From assembly GCF_003477525.1 (NCBI RefSeq), contig NZ_QUDO01000002.1:108633-172632 (forward strand): a DNA stretch of 64,000 nucleotides, read 5' to 3'. Below the pieces are notes generated by a model. That model was not told the DNA's origin and made no database searches. It saw only the letters and a list, made by a program, of their open reading frames with translations. The stretch's first letter is position 1; each line of letters opens with the position of its first letter. This document shows positions 25,596 to 34,357 of the stretch, one piece after another. The position numbers and the translations under genes are program-made. This DNA is from Ruminococcus sp. AF41-9 (GTDB lineage: Bacteria; Bacillota; Clostridia; Lachnospirales; Lachnospiraceae).

Positions 25596-25784
25596 TCAAA
25601 TCGCCGTTTTTTGTGTAGCAGCTTCCGCTTCCAGCACTTTCATCATCTTGTCGGCTGCGGTGTCGGTTGCGCCCTGCTTGAAGAAGCCGGAAACGGTAAG
25701 GACGGAGTTGCCCATGCGGATTTCCGTTACACAGTCCGGGCGGCGGTCTGTTTTGGTGGTGCTTGTCTGTTTCGTTTCTGTCAT
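25596..25784 (-). CDS. TnpW-family small protein
   Basis: A 62-residue protein, MTETKQTSTTKTDRRPDC, with the conserved core IRMGNSVLTVSGFFKQG. This matches transposon-encoded TnpW proteins of Tn4451-like elements. The start at 25784 is chosen because of the strong AAAGGAGAG site and the ATGA overlap with the upstream dnaC-like stop. Function unknown, possibly a recombination or transfer accessory. Confidence 0.82.
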   Translation of the reverse strand: MTETKQTSTTKTDRRPDCVTEIRMGNSVLTVSGFFKQGATDTAADKMMKVLEAEAATQKTAI

Positions 25785-26638
25785 AGGCTCTCCTTTCGCT
25801 GCTTCATCAGCTGCTTTAAGCGTTCCAGCTTTTCCTGTGCGGTTTCCTTTCGGAAGTTGCTGCCCGTGAAGCGGACAGGGGCGCACATGGAAGTCAGCCT
25901 GTCATAGATACGGGCGTGGGGTGTGTCCTGCGGGTGCTGCAATTCCTCCAGCGTGAGGTTGGTCGTGGCGATCAGCGGCTTGCCGCTTCGGTAACGGCTG
26001 TCAATCACGCTGTAAACCTGTTCCAGCCCGTATTCTGTCCCTCGCTCCATACCGAAATCATCAAGTATCAGCAGGGGGTAGCTGCAAAGGCGGGAAATAT
26101 ATTCGTTCCTGCCCTCAAAGCTGGCAGCAAGGTCATTGAGTATCGTTGCAAAGTTTGTCATGCGAACGGCAACCTCTTTTTCCATAAGGGCGTTGGCGAT
26201 ACAGGCGGCAAGGTAGCTTTTTCCTGTCCCCACGCCTCCCCAAAACAGGTAGCCGATATTTTCAGCCTGCATGGTTTCCCAGCTCTCCACATAAAAGCGG
26301 GCGGTTTCGGTCTGTGGGTTTCTGCCGTTGTCATGCTCAAATGTCCAGTTCCGCATAGCGGGGTCGGCAAAGCCCCGGCGTTTCAAGTCCTCCACTGTTT
26401 CAAGGTGCTTCTGTCGGCTTTCGGCGGCTTGCTGCTTTTCACGGGCTGCCCGCTGGCAGTCGCAGTCTGTTGGGTGTCGGTCATGCCCTAACCATTGGGC
26501 GGTTTCTTTTGAAAAGTAGGCTTCTTTGGGCGTATGGCACTTGCCGCAGTATAAAAGCCCGTCCTCGCCTGTGTAGTCCTCCGCTTCGGCGGTAGTGGTT
26601 GTAATATCCGTAATCATAGCTTCAATCTCGTTTTTCAT
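25781..26638 (-). CDS. DnaC/IstB-like helicase loader ATPase (IME)
   Basis: A 285-residue AAA+ ATPase predicted to load the replicative helicase at the IME origin. The N-terminal part has four cysteines (CGKCH...CDCQ). Walker A is GGVGTGKSYLAACIA, Walker B is PLLILDDFGMERG, and sensor 1 is PLIATTNLTLEEL. The C-terminus FTGSNFRKETAQEKLERL is a typical loader tail. It overlaps the upstream DnaD-like gene by 4 bp and tnpW by 4 bp, so the three are translationally coupled. It is clearly related to the ICE-encoded loader at 36893-37689. Confidence 0.92.
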   Translation of the reverse strand: MKNEIEAMITDITTTTAEAEDYTGEDGLLYCGKCHTPKEAYFSKETAQWLGHDRHPTDCDCQRAAREKQQAAESRQKHLETVEDLKRRGFADPAMRNWTFEHDNGRNPQTETARFYVESWETMQAENIGYLFWGGVGTGKSYLAACIANALMEKEVAVRMTNFATILNDLAASFEGRNEYISRLCSYPLLILDDFGMERGTEYGLEQVYSVIDSRYRSGKPLIATTNLTLEELQHPQDTPHARIYDRLTSMCAPVRFTGSNFRKETAQEKLERLKQLMKQRKESL

Positions 26639-27378
26639 AAGCTCTCGCCCTCCTTACATGAATAATCGGGTATGCCCTGTTTCGGGGCAGCCTTGCCTTT
26701 GGCAGCGTCCTCCTGCGCCCACTTGTAAATGGTGGCTGCATGGCTCTGGTACTGCTTCCCGGTGGAAGCGATATGGCAGGAAAGCCGGTCAATATAATAC
26801 TCCCACTTGTCGGGCAGCTCTGTTTTCAGCCCGGAAAGCTCTGTATCGGTCAGTATCACATTGTTGTATCTGCCATAAGCGGCGGGGGCGGGGTGTCCCG
26901 TTTCTCCCTCTCTCTCTTTTTCTATCTCTTTCTCTAACTCTATCTCTATCTCTGGTGGACGAATGTCGGACAAATGTCCGCCTTTTGTCCGGGGCGGTAA
27001 AAGTGCCTTGTTTTCCAGCCTTGCAGCCCGTTTTCTCTCGGCTTCGGTAGAGGACTGTCCTATCATCAGCTCAATATCGGTCATATAAAAAGCCCCGCTG
27101 TCAAGCTGCTCCACAAGCCCCAACTGCCGGAAAATCTCTAAAGCCCTTTCAACCGTCCCTATCTGGTGGCGGGTCAGTGTCGCTATCATCTGCGCTGTGT
27201 AGGGGATATGCTCGTCAAGCTGCAACTTCCCGCCGTTTTTCAGAGATTTTAAGTACAGCTTCAAGAGGATATTGGAATATAAAATCCCGTCTTTCATATC
27301 TTCCAGCAGCACAATGGAGTCGCTGTCAAAAAAATTCTCTTTCAGCTTGAGGTAGTAATACTTGCGGTTATCTGCCAT
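26635..27378 (-). CDS. Phage replisome organizer / DnaD-like replication protein (IME)
   Basis: A 247-residue initiation protein. The N-terminal winged-helix part (KYYYLKLKENFFDSDSIVLL) is the phage replisome-organizer domain. An acidic Glu/Ile linker follows, then a C-terminal DnaD-like segment (STGKQYQSHAATIYKWAQED) ending EGESL. Paired with the DnaC-like loader, it implies the excised IME can start its own replication. The same C-terminal segment occurs in the ICE RepA at 37686, suggesting related modules. Confidence 0.88.
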   Translation of the reverse strand: MADNRKYYYLKLKENFFDSDSIVLLEDMKDGILYSNILLKLYLKSLKNGGKLQLDEHIPYTAQMIATLTRHQIGTVERALEIFRQLGLVEQLDSGAFYMTDIELMIGQSSTEAERKRAARLENKALLPPRTKGGHLSDIRPPEIEIELEKEIEKEREGETGHPAPAAYGRYNNVILTDTELSGLKTELPDKWEYYIDRLSCHIASTGKQYQSHAATIYKWAQEDAAKGKAAPKQGIPDYSCKEGESL

Positions 27379-27580
27379 TGTCCCTGTCCTCCTTTTTCCG
27401 GCGTTTGGAGTAGTAGCGGGGGCAAAGTATGATAACCGCCCGGAAGCTCTGCTTACAGCTATGGGTACAGCCCCGGCAGAGGTCGTTGTATGTGATACGG
27501 TCGCAGGTGGTATTCCCGACTTTTACTTGCCGCAGGAAAAAAGACCATTCCAGCCGCCGTTTCTTGCTCATTCTTGGCAT
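27368..27580 (-). CDS. Small cysteine-rich IME protein (70 aa)
   Basis: MPRMSKKRRLEWSFFLRQ starts a basic protein with cysteines arranged C-x(9)-C-x(2)-C-x(3)-C and a further C near IILCPRYYSKRRKK, which suggests a metal-binding finger. It overlaps the start of the replisome-organizer gene by 11 bp and has a GAAAGGAG site. I know similar small proteins at this position in related elements but no assigned function. The 184 bp between it and the relaxase gene hold no convincing gene. Confidence 0.65.
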   Translation of the reverse strand: MPRMSKKRRLEWSFFLRQVKVGNTTCDRITYNDLCRGCTHSCKQSFRAVIILCPRYYSKRRKKEDRDNGR

Positions 27581-27764
27581 GGGTGCGCTCCTTTCTGCCG
27601 TTTCCGCTGGTGTGGCGGTATCGACGGTAATTCTGTATCATCTCGGTATCATTTTCGGGGTTTTTCTGCCCTGTAAGCCCGTTAAAAAATCCTTTGGTAT
27701 TGCGGGTAGAGTACGGGGCAGCCCCCTTGTTCTGTATGGGTTCGGGTACATTTTGGGGTGGTTT

Positions 27765-29387
27765 TTATCGTTCCTGTTCCTGCCTTTTCACAGGCTTGCG
27801 CTCCCGGCGTAAAATCTGGTCGATATTGCCCTTGACAGTCTGTAAGCGGCGGTATTCCTCCCGTTTTGCCCGGTAATCGTTGTAGCCGCTGTTTTTCTCT
27901 TTGATAAGGGCTTCAATCTCTGCTTGCAGGGCTTTATAGCTCGGCAGCTTGGAAATGCCGTTCTCCTTGAAATAACGGGCGGCTGCGTCTGCTATGATAA
28001 AGTCGCTTTCGTGCTTCTGTCGGTAGGCTGCTTTTGCTTTGGCGTTTTTCTGCTGTTTCAGCCCGTCCCGGACAGGGCGGGTCTTGGAATAGGCAAGCAC
28101 CTGCCGTTGCAGCTCCTTTTTCCCGTTCAGCGTCTTTTCCACCTGCTTCAGCTCTGTAAGGCTTTCCTGCATGGCGGCATAAGCGGCAGAACAGGCTTCG
28201 TCCAGTTCCTCCGGGGAAGAAAAGCCGTACTGTTGATAGGCGGTAACAGTAGCTGCCATTTGCTTTAGGTTGTGCTTTGCCGCCCAGCGGTCATAGCCCA
28301 CGCCCTTGCCCTCGGCTCGCTTGGCTTCCCGGTCAACCATGCGCTGCAAGGTGTTGTCTGCCGGGGTGGTTTTTGCGGCTTTTTCCTCCCGCAAGCGTCC
28401 CTTTTGGGTGTGGGGGTATTCGGGTATGGCTTTGGTCTGTTCGGCGGCTCTGTGGGCGTTCTGCGTGAGCAGGGCAAGGACAGCAGCCTTGTCAAAATCG
28501 TCCCCCAGCTTCCGGGCTGTGATAGGCTTTGTCCTGTCCGGCGTGAGGTAGGAAAGCCGCCCCCGGCTCTCCTTGACAGTTACGCCCTCCCGCAGCAAAA
28601 GGGAAGAAAACTCGTCAAAGCTGCCAGCTTGGGAAAGTGCCTGCCGTATCGTCCGGCGCAGCTTCGCCTTGTCCGTTTCAAACTTGGTGGGCTTGGTCGG
28701 CTGTCCTGCGGCTTCTCTGACAGCGTTCTCTTTATCAAGGGCAAGCTGCCCTTTCTTTGCCGCCCAGTATTCCCGTTCCGTTATCCGTTCCTTGCTGCCG
28801 TTCAAGAGGTCGATTTGGTAAAGCCCCTCCCGGTGGCACATCTCCATGACTTCACTCTTGAAATATTCCATAGCGGCGTTGGTGCAGCGGTGCTTGCAGC
28901 CCGCCCGTGTGTCGGCTGGTCTGTCCATGTAGGGCAGAAGCGGGACTTCGTAAATCCGCAGGGAGTTGATGACGATATGCACATGGATATTGCCGCTGTG
29001 GTTATGCCCGTCCGGGTGGGTGCATACAAGGGCTTGGTGTCCGGGGAAATGCTCTTTGCAGAACTGCTCGCCCAGCTCCTGCGCCCGGTCTACGGTCAAG
29101 CCGTTGTCTGTCCCGTCCCGTGGGTCAAAACTGATGATATAGTGGTGGCTTTTCACATCTTCCCGTTTTTGGTTTTTCTCATAGCGGAGATTGGCTCGCA
29201 TACAGGCAACGGCGAAATCCTCGCCCCCGCAGTTGAGGGAAGAAATGCGGTAATCCTCCCTCGGTATCAGCCGCCCGTTTTCATCAAGGGTGGGCTTCAT
29301 GGTAAACTCGTCATGCTCAAATGTGAGGTAGGCTTCCGCTGCGCCATAGTCGGCATTTTTAGAGCTGATATGTTTGAATGTTGCCAA
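27765..29387 (-). CDS. MobA/MobL-type relaxase (IME)
   Basis: The nicking enzyme for IME mobilization, about 540 aa. The metal-binding histidine triad is visible in HPDGHNHSGNIHVHIVIN, and the N-terminal domain reads ATFKHISSKNADYGAAEAY. A TTG at 29387 is the most likely start because family members begin (M)ATFKHISSKN; an ATG ten codons upstream is the alternative. The C-terminal half is a long charged helical region. The gene overlaps mobC by about 29 bp. There is no coupling protein in the IME, so VirD4 of the host ICE is the probable partner. Confidence 0.93.
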   Translation of the reverse strand: MATFKHISSKNADYGAAEAYLTFEHDEFTMKPTLDENGRLIPREDYRISSLNCGGEDFAVACMRANLRYEKNQKREDVKSHHYIISFDPRDGTDNGLTVDRAQELGEQFCKEHFPGHQALVCTHPDGHNHSGNIHVHIVINSLRIYEVPLLPYMDRPADTRAGCKHRCTNAAMEYFKSEVMEMCHREGLYQIDLLNGSKERITEREYWAAKKGQLALDKENAVREAAGQPTKPTKFETDKAKLRRTIRQALSQAGSFDEFSSLLLREGVTVKESRGRLSYLTPDRTKPITARKLGDDFDKAAVLALLTQNAHRAAEQTKAIPEYPHTQKGRLREEKAAKTTPADNTLQRMVDREAKRAEGKGVGYDRWAAKHNLKQMAATVTAYQQYGFSSPEELDEACSAAYAAMQESLTELKQVEKTLNGKKELQRQVLAYSKTRPVRDGLKQQKNAKAKAAYRQKHESDFIIADAAARYFKENGISKLPSYKALQAEIEALIKEKNSGYNDYRAKREEYRRLQTVKGNIDQILRRERKPVKRQEQER

Positions 29388-29754
29388 CAGCGTCACCCAC
29401 TTTCTGCAAGACTTCAAACTTTAGGGCAGCAAGGTCGGAAATCGCCGCCCGTACCTCCCCGGCAAGCTGCGGGTAGGGGCTGTGCCACTCATTCAGCGTC
29501 CGGGCTATCTGGTTTAAGTTGCCGCCGATCCTGCCGTATTCGGCGGTCAGCTTCCCGACAGCGGCAAGCAGCTCGTCATTGACGGGGGAAACGGTTATGA
29601 TGGGGCGTATGGCTGCCCCGGTTATGGCTTGCCGGATAAACTCGGCTTGGCTCATGTGGTAAGCAGAAAGCCTTTCCGCAAACTCGGCGTATTCTTCCTC
29701 GGTCATGCGTGTCTTGACTACCCGGCTGCGGTGCGGTGTGTTGTATCTTTTCAT
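29359..29754 (-). CDS. mobC: MobC-type relaxosome accessory protein
   Basis: A 131-residue protein. The start at 29754 has an AAAGGAGGTC site. The N-terminal ribbon-helix-helix part (VVKTRMTEEEYAEFAERL) binds DNA, and the MobC motif GRIGGNLNQIARTLNEW is complete. It should help the relaxase open oriT. The candidate oriT lies 115-220 bp upstream. Confidence 0.9.
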   Translation of the reverse strand: MKRYNTPHRSRVVKTRMTEEEYAEFAERLSAYHMSQAEFIRQAITGAAIRPIITVSPVNDELLAAVGKLTAEYGRIGGNLNQIARTLNEWHSPYPQLAGEVRAAISDLAALKFEVLQKVGDAVGNIQTYQL

Positions 29755-29868
29755 GGTCGGCAGACCTCCTTTCTGTGCGTGGTGTTCTCTCACTAATAGG
29801 AGAAAAACAGGGGGTAAAACGGAACTGTTTTTGAAAAAATCCGAAAAAATATTTTGAGGGATTTTTAA

Positions 29869-29974
29869 GCGGCGCAAGCCGCATAAGCAGGGTTTGGGGA
29901 AGGCACTCCCCAACAAGATTCCCGCAGGGGCAAAATGAGCGAAAAGCGAATTTTGGCACCTCGGTAGAATCTTG
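29869..29974. other. Candidate oriT of the IME (nested inverted repeats)
   Basis: The 420-bp gene-free stretch between mobC and the winged-helix gene holds GCGGC-GCAA-GCCGC (29869-29882), GGGGA-AGGCAC-TCCCC (29897-29911), CAAAATGAGC-GAAAA-GCGAATTTTG (29931-29955), and an outer pair CAAGATTC/GAATCTTG (29914-29921, 29967-29974) enclosing it. Nested repeats directly upstream of mobC-mobA are the expected place and shape of an origin of transfer. The nic site is not identified. Confidence 0.5.
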
Positions 29975-30174
29975 CTCTAAGAAAACGGCGAAACTCCCCC
30001 TTTACTCCTTACTACGCAGAGAAATGCAAATATGGCAAAGTTTTGAAAAACTTTTTGATAAAACTTTTCGACAAAGCTGGAAAATCAGCGCGGTTTTTGG
30101 TGCAAAAAAACAGGAAACCTTTTCTGATTTCCTGTCATGGTATGCCGCTGTAACGGGCGGCGGTTATTCTGTTG

Positions 30175-30594
30175 TCATTCCCCGGAAGCAAACTTGTAGC
30201 CCATACCTAAAACGGTTTTTATGTAAATGGGCTTGCGGCTGTCCGACTCTATTTTTTTCCGCAGGTTGTAAATCACATTTGCAACGCTTGACTGGCAGCT
30301 TTCACTTTCCATGTTCCAAACGGCTTCAAATATTTGTGTCCGTGTGAGGACAATGCCGGGGTTGGAAGCAAGATATACAAGGGTACTGTATTCAAGGCGG
30401 GTAAGGCTTACTTCCTCCCCGTCTTGAAATACCTGGCGTTGGTTCTGCTTTATTTCCAGTCCCGGAAAAGATAACACGGAAGCGGTTGTGATCTGCATGG
30501 GTTCAATCTGTATATAATCAGATATTGCCGATATGATTTTGTCAATCGCTGTTTCCTCTTGTTCGTTAAGTGTCAGCAGTAGTAATTTCCCCAT
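30175..30594 (-). CDS. Winged-helix (OmpR/PhoB C-domain) regulator without receiver
   Basis: A DNA-binding protein of about 139 residues. The C-terminal half has the OmpR-type winged helix (SLTRLEYSTLVYLASNPG, RTQIFEAVW, YIKTVLGMGYKF). The N-terminus lacks a phospho-acceptor receiver domain and is only about 45 residues. Start at the second ATG (30594) is favoured by the AGAGG spacing. It probably regulates the mobilization or replication genes of the IME. A dyad CTGTC-N8-GACAG lies about 45 bp upstream. Confidence 0.82.
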   Translation of the reverse strand: MGKLLLLTLNEQEETAIDKIISAISDYIQIEPMQITTASVLSFPGLEIKQNQRQVFQDGEEVSLTRLEYSTLVYLASNPGIVLTRTQIFEAVWNMESESCQSSVANVIYNLRKKIESDSRKPIYIKTVLGMGYKFASGE

Positions 30595-30800
30595 GTTCAT
30601 TACCTCTTTTATCCGTTGAATTTAAACTATATTTTTCTGTCGTGTTTTTGACAGTAAGCAACAAATATATATGATAGAGAGCGTAATGTCAATTTAATGC
30701 CATTAAAAGAGAAAGATGGTCTGTCTAATTATTATCATTTTGTTCATATGCACTTACGCTGCGTTTGGCATTTAGGCAATTCAATATATTGTAAATTTAT

Positions 30801-32963
30801 CTATATCAGCGGGCTAACCTCATTTTCACAAAATAAGCTAAGTTTGTGAAGCGCTCTTGTGCAGGCAACATATAAGAGGTTTTTATCATCTTCATCATGG
30901 TAGTTTTGGCTATCTGCATCACAAATTAAGACAGTATCAAATTCTAATCCCTTTGACATATATACTGGTAAGATAAACACGCCTTGTAAATCTGATACGC
31001 TCCCATTTTTAATTAATTGAATATCAAGTTTGTGTTTAATTTTATTAAATAGATAGGTTGAATTTTTTTCGGTTTTACAAATTAAGCATATCGACTGAAA
31101 CCCTTTCTCTTGGCATAATTTTATTTCCTTAACAATTTCATCAATGAAGATTTCGGAATTATCAGCAATATATACTTTTGGGCTATCGCCATTCCGATTA
31201 AAACTTTTTATCTGTGAACTTTGTTCAATGAACTTTAAACTAAAATTTAAAATTTCATTCGTACAACGGAAACTTTTATCCAACATAATAAGAGAAGATT
31301 TTTTCTTGTTCAATATTTTTTGAATTTGTTCGTAGAAAGAAATATCTTCTTTTTTGGCAAGAGTCTGTTTCATATCTCCTAAAATAGTAAATTTGGCATT
31401 AGAAAAAAGAAAATTAAATATTTCATATTGGAGAGGGTAGTAGTCCTGTGCTTCATCAATGACTACCTGCTTAATATTTTTATATTTATTTGTTCCGTAT
31501 ATTTTTAAATACAAATAAGCGATTGCTATTGCGTCATCATAATACAAGCTGTCTGCTTCCAAATTTTCCTTAGTATATTTCCAAATATTTTTTATGTTTT
31601 GTGACGGATTGCTATTTTGCAGCAGGCTATAAAAATAGGCTTCATTGCTAAATAATATTTTATATAATTCAACAATGTCAATTTTTATAAATTTCTGTAT
31701 TTCCTGCTTGATTAGATTTTTTTCTTCTTTATGCCCCCGCCCTTTTCCTGTTCCAAATATTTGTTCTAAAATATAATCTTCTAATTGTTCTAATTTTATG
31801 CCTAATGGTGTTTCTGGTCTTCCTAATATCTTGTCTTTTAGAATTTGCCCGCTTACAACGCATTTTCCCTCATAATAAACATCTTCAAATTCTATCCACT
31901 GGCGGGGTATATCAATGAGAAATTGGTCTAAAATTTCCCTAAAAAAACTTGACGTTTTAAATTCTATACTATTTCTTGAAATTTCCTTGTATTTTGAATT
32001 GACAATCAAGTTTTCTAAAAAATCATTTCTTGACTGAATTTTCCTGCCATTTAATAACTCACTAAGTATATCTTCAAACACGGAAGAAATAACATTATCT
32101 TCTCCCAATTCGGGCAATACATTTGAAATATATTGCTCAAATATAGAATTTGGGGAAATAATCATAATGTTATTTGCGGACAGCTTTGTTTGTAAACCTT
32201 GATACATAAGATAAGCAGCCCGGTGGAGAGCAATAGAGGTTTTTCCACTTCCCGCTACACCCTGTACCATTAGCAGGTCATTTTCCATATCTCTAATAAC
32301 CACGTCCTGTTCATGCTGAATTGTTTCAACAATAGCTTTCATTTTAGCAGTAGTGTTTTGTGACAGTAATTGCCTTAAAAATTCATCAACAATCTGAACA
32401 TCTGAATCAAAAAAATATTCCAGTGTTCCGTTTTTTATTTCATATTGGCGTTTCAAATTGAGTTCGCCTGTTACTCGTCCACATGGAGCGTCATAAAACG
32501 CTTCGCCTGTCATAAAACGATAGAAAACACTGGCAATCGGCGATCTCCAATCATAAACATACATCTCTTGATAGCTGTTTTTTCGTAGAGAAGAACGTCC
32601 AATGTATATTTTTTCAAATTCGTCCTCATCATCAAATTTAAAATCAATTCGGGCAAAATAGGGCGATTTTATCATCTTTTCTAACAGAAGTATTTTATGT
32701 TCTTCTTCTTCATAATCTATAATTTTGTCTGTAACAGGATTGATATATTGGCTTAATTCAACAAGTGCCTCGAAACCGTCTGATGTGTACAGTGATGTAA
32801 TGCCGTGTTCTGTATTTTCACGCACATCTTTTTTGGCTTCGATAATTTCTGATTTTTTTTTGTCTGCCGCTTCTTTTGCCTGCTTTAATTGTTCCTCGGC
32901 TAAAGAGATTGTTTGTGCTAATCTTTTTTCTTCAAACGCTTTTTCTGTCTGATTATTCCCCAT
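30801..32963 (-). CDS. HelD-like UvrD/Rep superfamily 1 helicase (IME cargo)
   Basis: A 720-residue RNA-polymerase-recycling-type helicase. A long N-terminal coiled coil (LAEEQLKQAKEAADKKKSE) precedes the split helicase core: the motif YDWRSPIASVFYRF is characteristic of HelD, Walker A is VQGVAGSGKTSIALHRAA, Walker B is VIDEAQDYYP, and the C-terminal motifs are MLDKSFRCTNEI and VYMSKGLEFDTVLI. HelD proteins release RNA polymerase from DNA or stalled complexes, and some relatives give rifamycin tolerance. The gene is strongly AT-rich compared with the IME backbone, so it is likely a cargo acquired separately. An AAGGAGGT site precedes the start. Confidence 0.9.
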   Translation of the reverse strand: MGNNQTEKAFEEKRLAQTISLAEEQLKQAKEAADKKKSEIIEAKKDVRENTEHGITSLYTSDGFEALVELSQYINPVTDKIIDYEEEEHKILLLEKMIKSPYFARIDFKFDDEDEFEKIYIGRSSLRKNSYQEMYVYDWRSPIASVFYRFMTGEAFYDAPCGRVTGELNLKRQYEIKNGTLEYFFDSDVQIVDEFLRQLLSQNTTAKMKAIVETIQHEQDVVIRDMENDLLMVQGVAGSGKTSIALHRAAYLMYQGLQTKLSANNIMIISPNSIFEQYISNVLPELGEDNVISSVFEDILSELLNGRKIQSRNDFLENLIVNSKYKEISRNSIEFKTSSFFREILDQFLIDIPRQWIEFEDVYYEGKCVVSGQILKDKILGRPETPLGIKLEQLEDYILEQIFGTGKGRGHKEEKNLIKQEIQKFIKIDIVELYKILFSNEAYFYSLLQNSNPSQNIKNIWKYTKENLEADSLYYDDAIAIAYLYLKIYGTNKYKNIKQVVIDEAQDYYPLQYEIFNFLFSNAKFTILGDMKQTLAKKEDISFYEQIQKILNKKKSSLIMLDKSFRCTNEILNFSLKFIEQSSQIKSFNRNGDSPKVYIADNSEIFIDEIVKEIKLCQEKGFQSICLICKTEKNSTYLFNKIKHKLDIQLIKNGSVSDLQGVFILPVYMSKGLEFDTVLICDADSQNYHDEDDKNLLYVACTRALHKLSLFCENEVSPLI

Positions 32964-33156
32964 AATGATTATGACCTCCTTGAAAAATGAAAGAAAGTTT
33001 TACTGAAACATTGCTAGGCTAGTTTAGCATGTGTCAGCTTATATAAACAGTCTTGTATTCATAAAATTTGTATGGTATTATTACAGTGGGAGGAATTATG
33101 TTAGATATTTGATTTCTGCAAGCATATCAATTCTAATACGGGTAATTTAAACAATA

Positions 33157-33200
33157 AACAAATTGGGACAAAGAGTTATACCATTATGTCCCAATTTGTT
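33157..33200. terminator. 14-bp perfect inverted repeat, probable bidirectional terminator
   Basis: AACAAATTGGGACA (33157-33170) and TGTCCCAATTTGTT (33187-33200) form a perfect stem with a 16-nt loop. On the minus strand it directly follows the stop of the gene remnant at 33202. U-rich tails exist on both sides, but they are weak. Confidence 0.6.
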
Positions 33201-33201
33201 A

Positions 33202-33390
33202 TTACTCCATATCTTCAGCAGACAGAAACACAAGCCCGGCAAATTCTTCCTCAATCAGTTTCTTCAACTTTTCCGCTGTGCTCTATGCAGGTTCCCTTAT
33301 CTCCATTCCAACCTATAATCTCTTTCTGTAAAAGCAAATCTTGTTCTGTGAAAAAATGATTTGGATTCCGTAGTAGTCGGCATTGTGCGT
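33202..33390 (-). pseudogene. Remnant of an unidentified gene (3' end)
   Basis: Two abutting frames read NPNHFFTEQDLLLQKEIIGW...CIEHS and then AEKLKKLIEEEFAGLVFLSA followed by EDME-stop. One inserted base near 33283 would join them. The upstream side runs into the large hairpin at 33391. It looks like the last about 60 codons of a protein whose 5' part was lost. I do not recognise the family. It is followed by a terminator, which supports a former gene end. Confidence 0.35.
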
Positions 33391-33520
33391 AATGTGTATA
33401 ACTGGCTGTATCATGGAATTGTGGGTAACTCTGTTTGCAGGACGTGGGAAAGCTGCACTTTAGCTTTTCCATGTGCTGTGAATAGAGTTATCCATGATTC
33501 CATAGCCAGTTATGCACATT
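33391..33520. repeat. Large imperfect hairpin with two DnaA boxes, candidate IME origin
   Basis: Arms 33391-33454 and 33462-33520 are imperfect inverted copies (roughly 80% pairing) around a 7-nt loop. The left arm contains TTATACACA on the minus strand (33393-33401) and the right arm TTATGCACA on the plus strand (33510-33518); both fit the DnaA-box consensus TTATNCACA. Further GTTATCCAT/GTTACCCAC copies lie symmetrically inside. The surrounding 32964-33657 has only the terminator and remnant described. A replication origin is inferred because the IME encodes DnaD- and DnaC-like proteins. Confidence 0.5.
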
Positions 33521-33657
33521 TCCATAATGCTTGTCTTTTGGTCTTTATCAAAATGAGCATATTGGTTATTAAGAAAAGCCCTGCATATTATCATATACAG
33601 AGCCATTCTAATCTTTTTACCCTCTACATAGAGCGTTTTCTTTCTGCAAAATTCATT

Positions 33658-34032
33658 TTACAGAATGATACCCGCTTTTTTTGCAAAATAGCCTTTTCTC
33701 CCGGTAAGTTCCGACTGTTTTTCCTTTGGCAGATTATTGAATAAATCCTCATAAAGAATATCGTCTAACTGCATTTCCCTAGCAAGTAAAAACACATTTA
33801 GACTAAGCCATTCCTCCCAAAGCCCTTCAAATAAACTATGGCTGTCTGTATAGGTGTCAAGTTCTTCAAAGCCATATGACGGTGTATAGCACTGCAATTT
33901 AACAAAACCGTACCTACCAACATCAACCACTAAAATATCTTCATCTTCCATTTCGTACAGTTCCGCAAACGCACCAATTACTTTGTAGCACATTTCCCGT
34001 TCTTTCTCTGTGATATATACTGTTTTTTCCAT
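33658..34032 (-). CDS. Hypothetical acidic IME protein
   Basis: About 124 residues from the second ATG (34032), which has the better ribosome-site spacing (AGAGG, 9 nt). The sequence MEKTVYITEKEREMCYKVIG continues as an acidic mixed alpha/beta protein with Trp/Leu-rich segments (LFEGLWEEWLSLNVFLL) and a basic C-terminus (GRKGYFAKKAGIIL). No signal peptide or membrane helix. I do not recognise the family. It is the gene nearest the right IME end. Confidence 0.6.
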   Translation of the reverse strand: MEKTVYITEKEREMCYKVIGAFAELYEMEDEDILVVDVGRYGFVKLQCYTPSYGFEELDTYTDSHSLFEGLWEEWLSLNVFLLAREMQLDDILYEDLFNNLPKEKQSELTGRKGYFAKKAGIIL

Positions 34033-34171
34033 GCTCATTTACCTCTATCCTTTCAAATCGTGGAATACGGTTTTCAGTTTTCTTCTACTTCTAAACCACA
34101 TATTTGAAATGCCACATACGCCATTTTATACGGAATAGAGGTTGGCTGTCTGCATTTATCGGTGTGTTACT

Positions 34172-34312
34172 TTATGGCACATGAGCATTAGCGCCGGGAT
34201 TGTCATTTCCATATCCTTCCAGAAGGTTTACGACACCCCACACACCAAGACCTGCGCCGATAGCGACTACAAGAGTTTTTAAAGTTGTAATTGCGCTGCT
34301 AAAAAATGCCAT
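34172..34312 (-). pseudogene. maff2, 5' fragment (split by IME)
   Basis: MAFFSSAITTLKTLVVAIGA followed by GLGVWGVVNLLEGYGNDNPG is the N-terminal half of a Maff2 family protein, then six codons of IME sequence (ANAHVP) and a stop. The 3' half is at 23692-23787. The fragment keeps the hydrophobic helix and could still be made as a 46-residue peptide. The upstream leader contains a terminator-like hairpin. Confidence 0.88.
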
Positions 34313-34357
34313 ATATTCATAAACCAAAACTGACTTCTTTCAGGTGTTTACGGGAAT

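Noticed and set aside
25596..25886. Longer start (25886) for the TnpW gene
   Set aside because: The first 34 codons lie inside the dnaC-like gene and are not TnpW-like; the start at 25784 has the ribosome site and ATGA overlap.
27459..27641. Minus-strand 60-codon frame beside the relaxase gene
   Set aside because: It overlaps the better-supported Cys-rich gene, and no ribosome site of its own was seen.
28272..29582. Plus-strand 436-codon frame opposite mobA/mobC
   Set aside because: A shadow of GC-rich coding sequence; the minus strand has clear MobA and MobC motifs.
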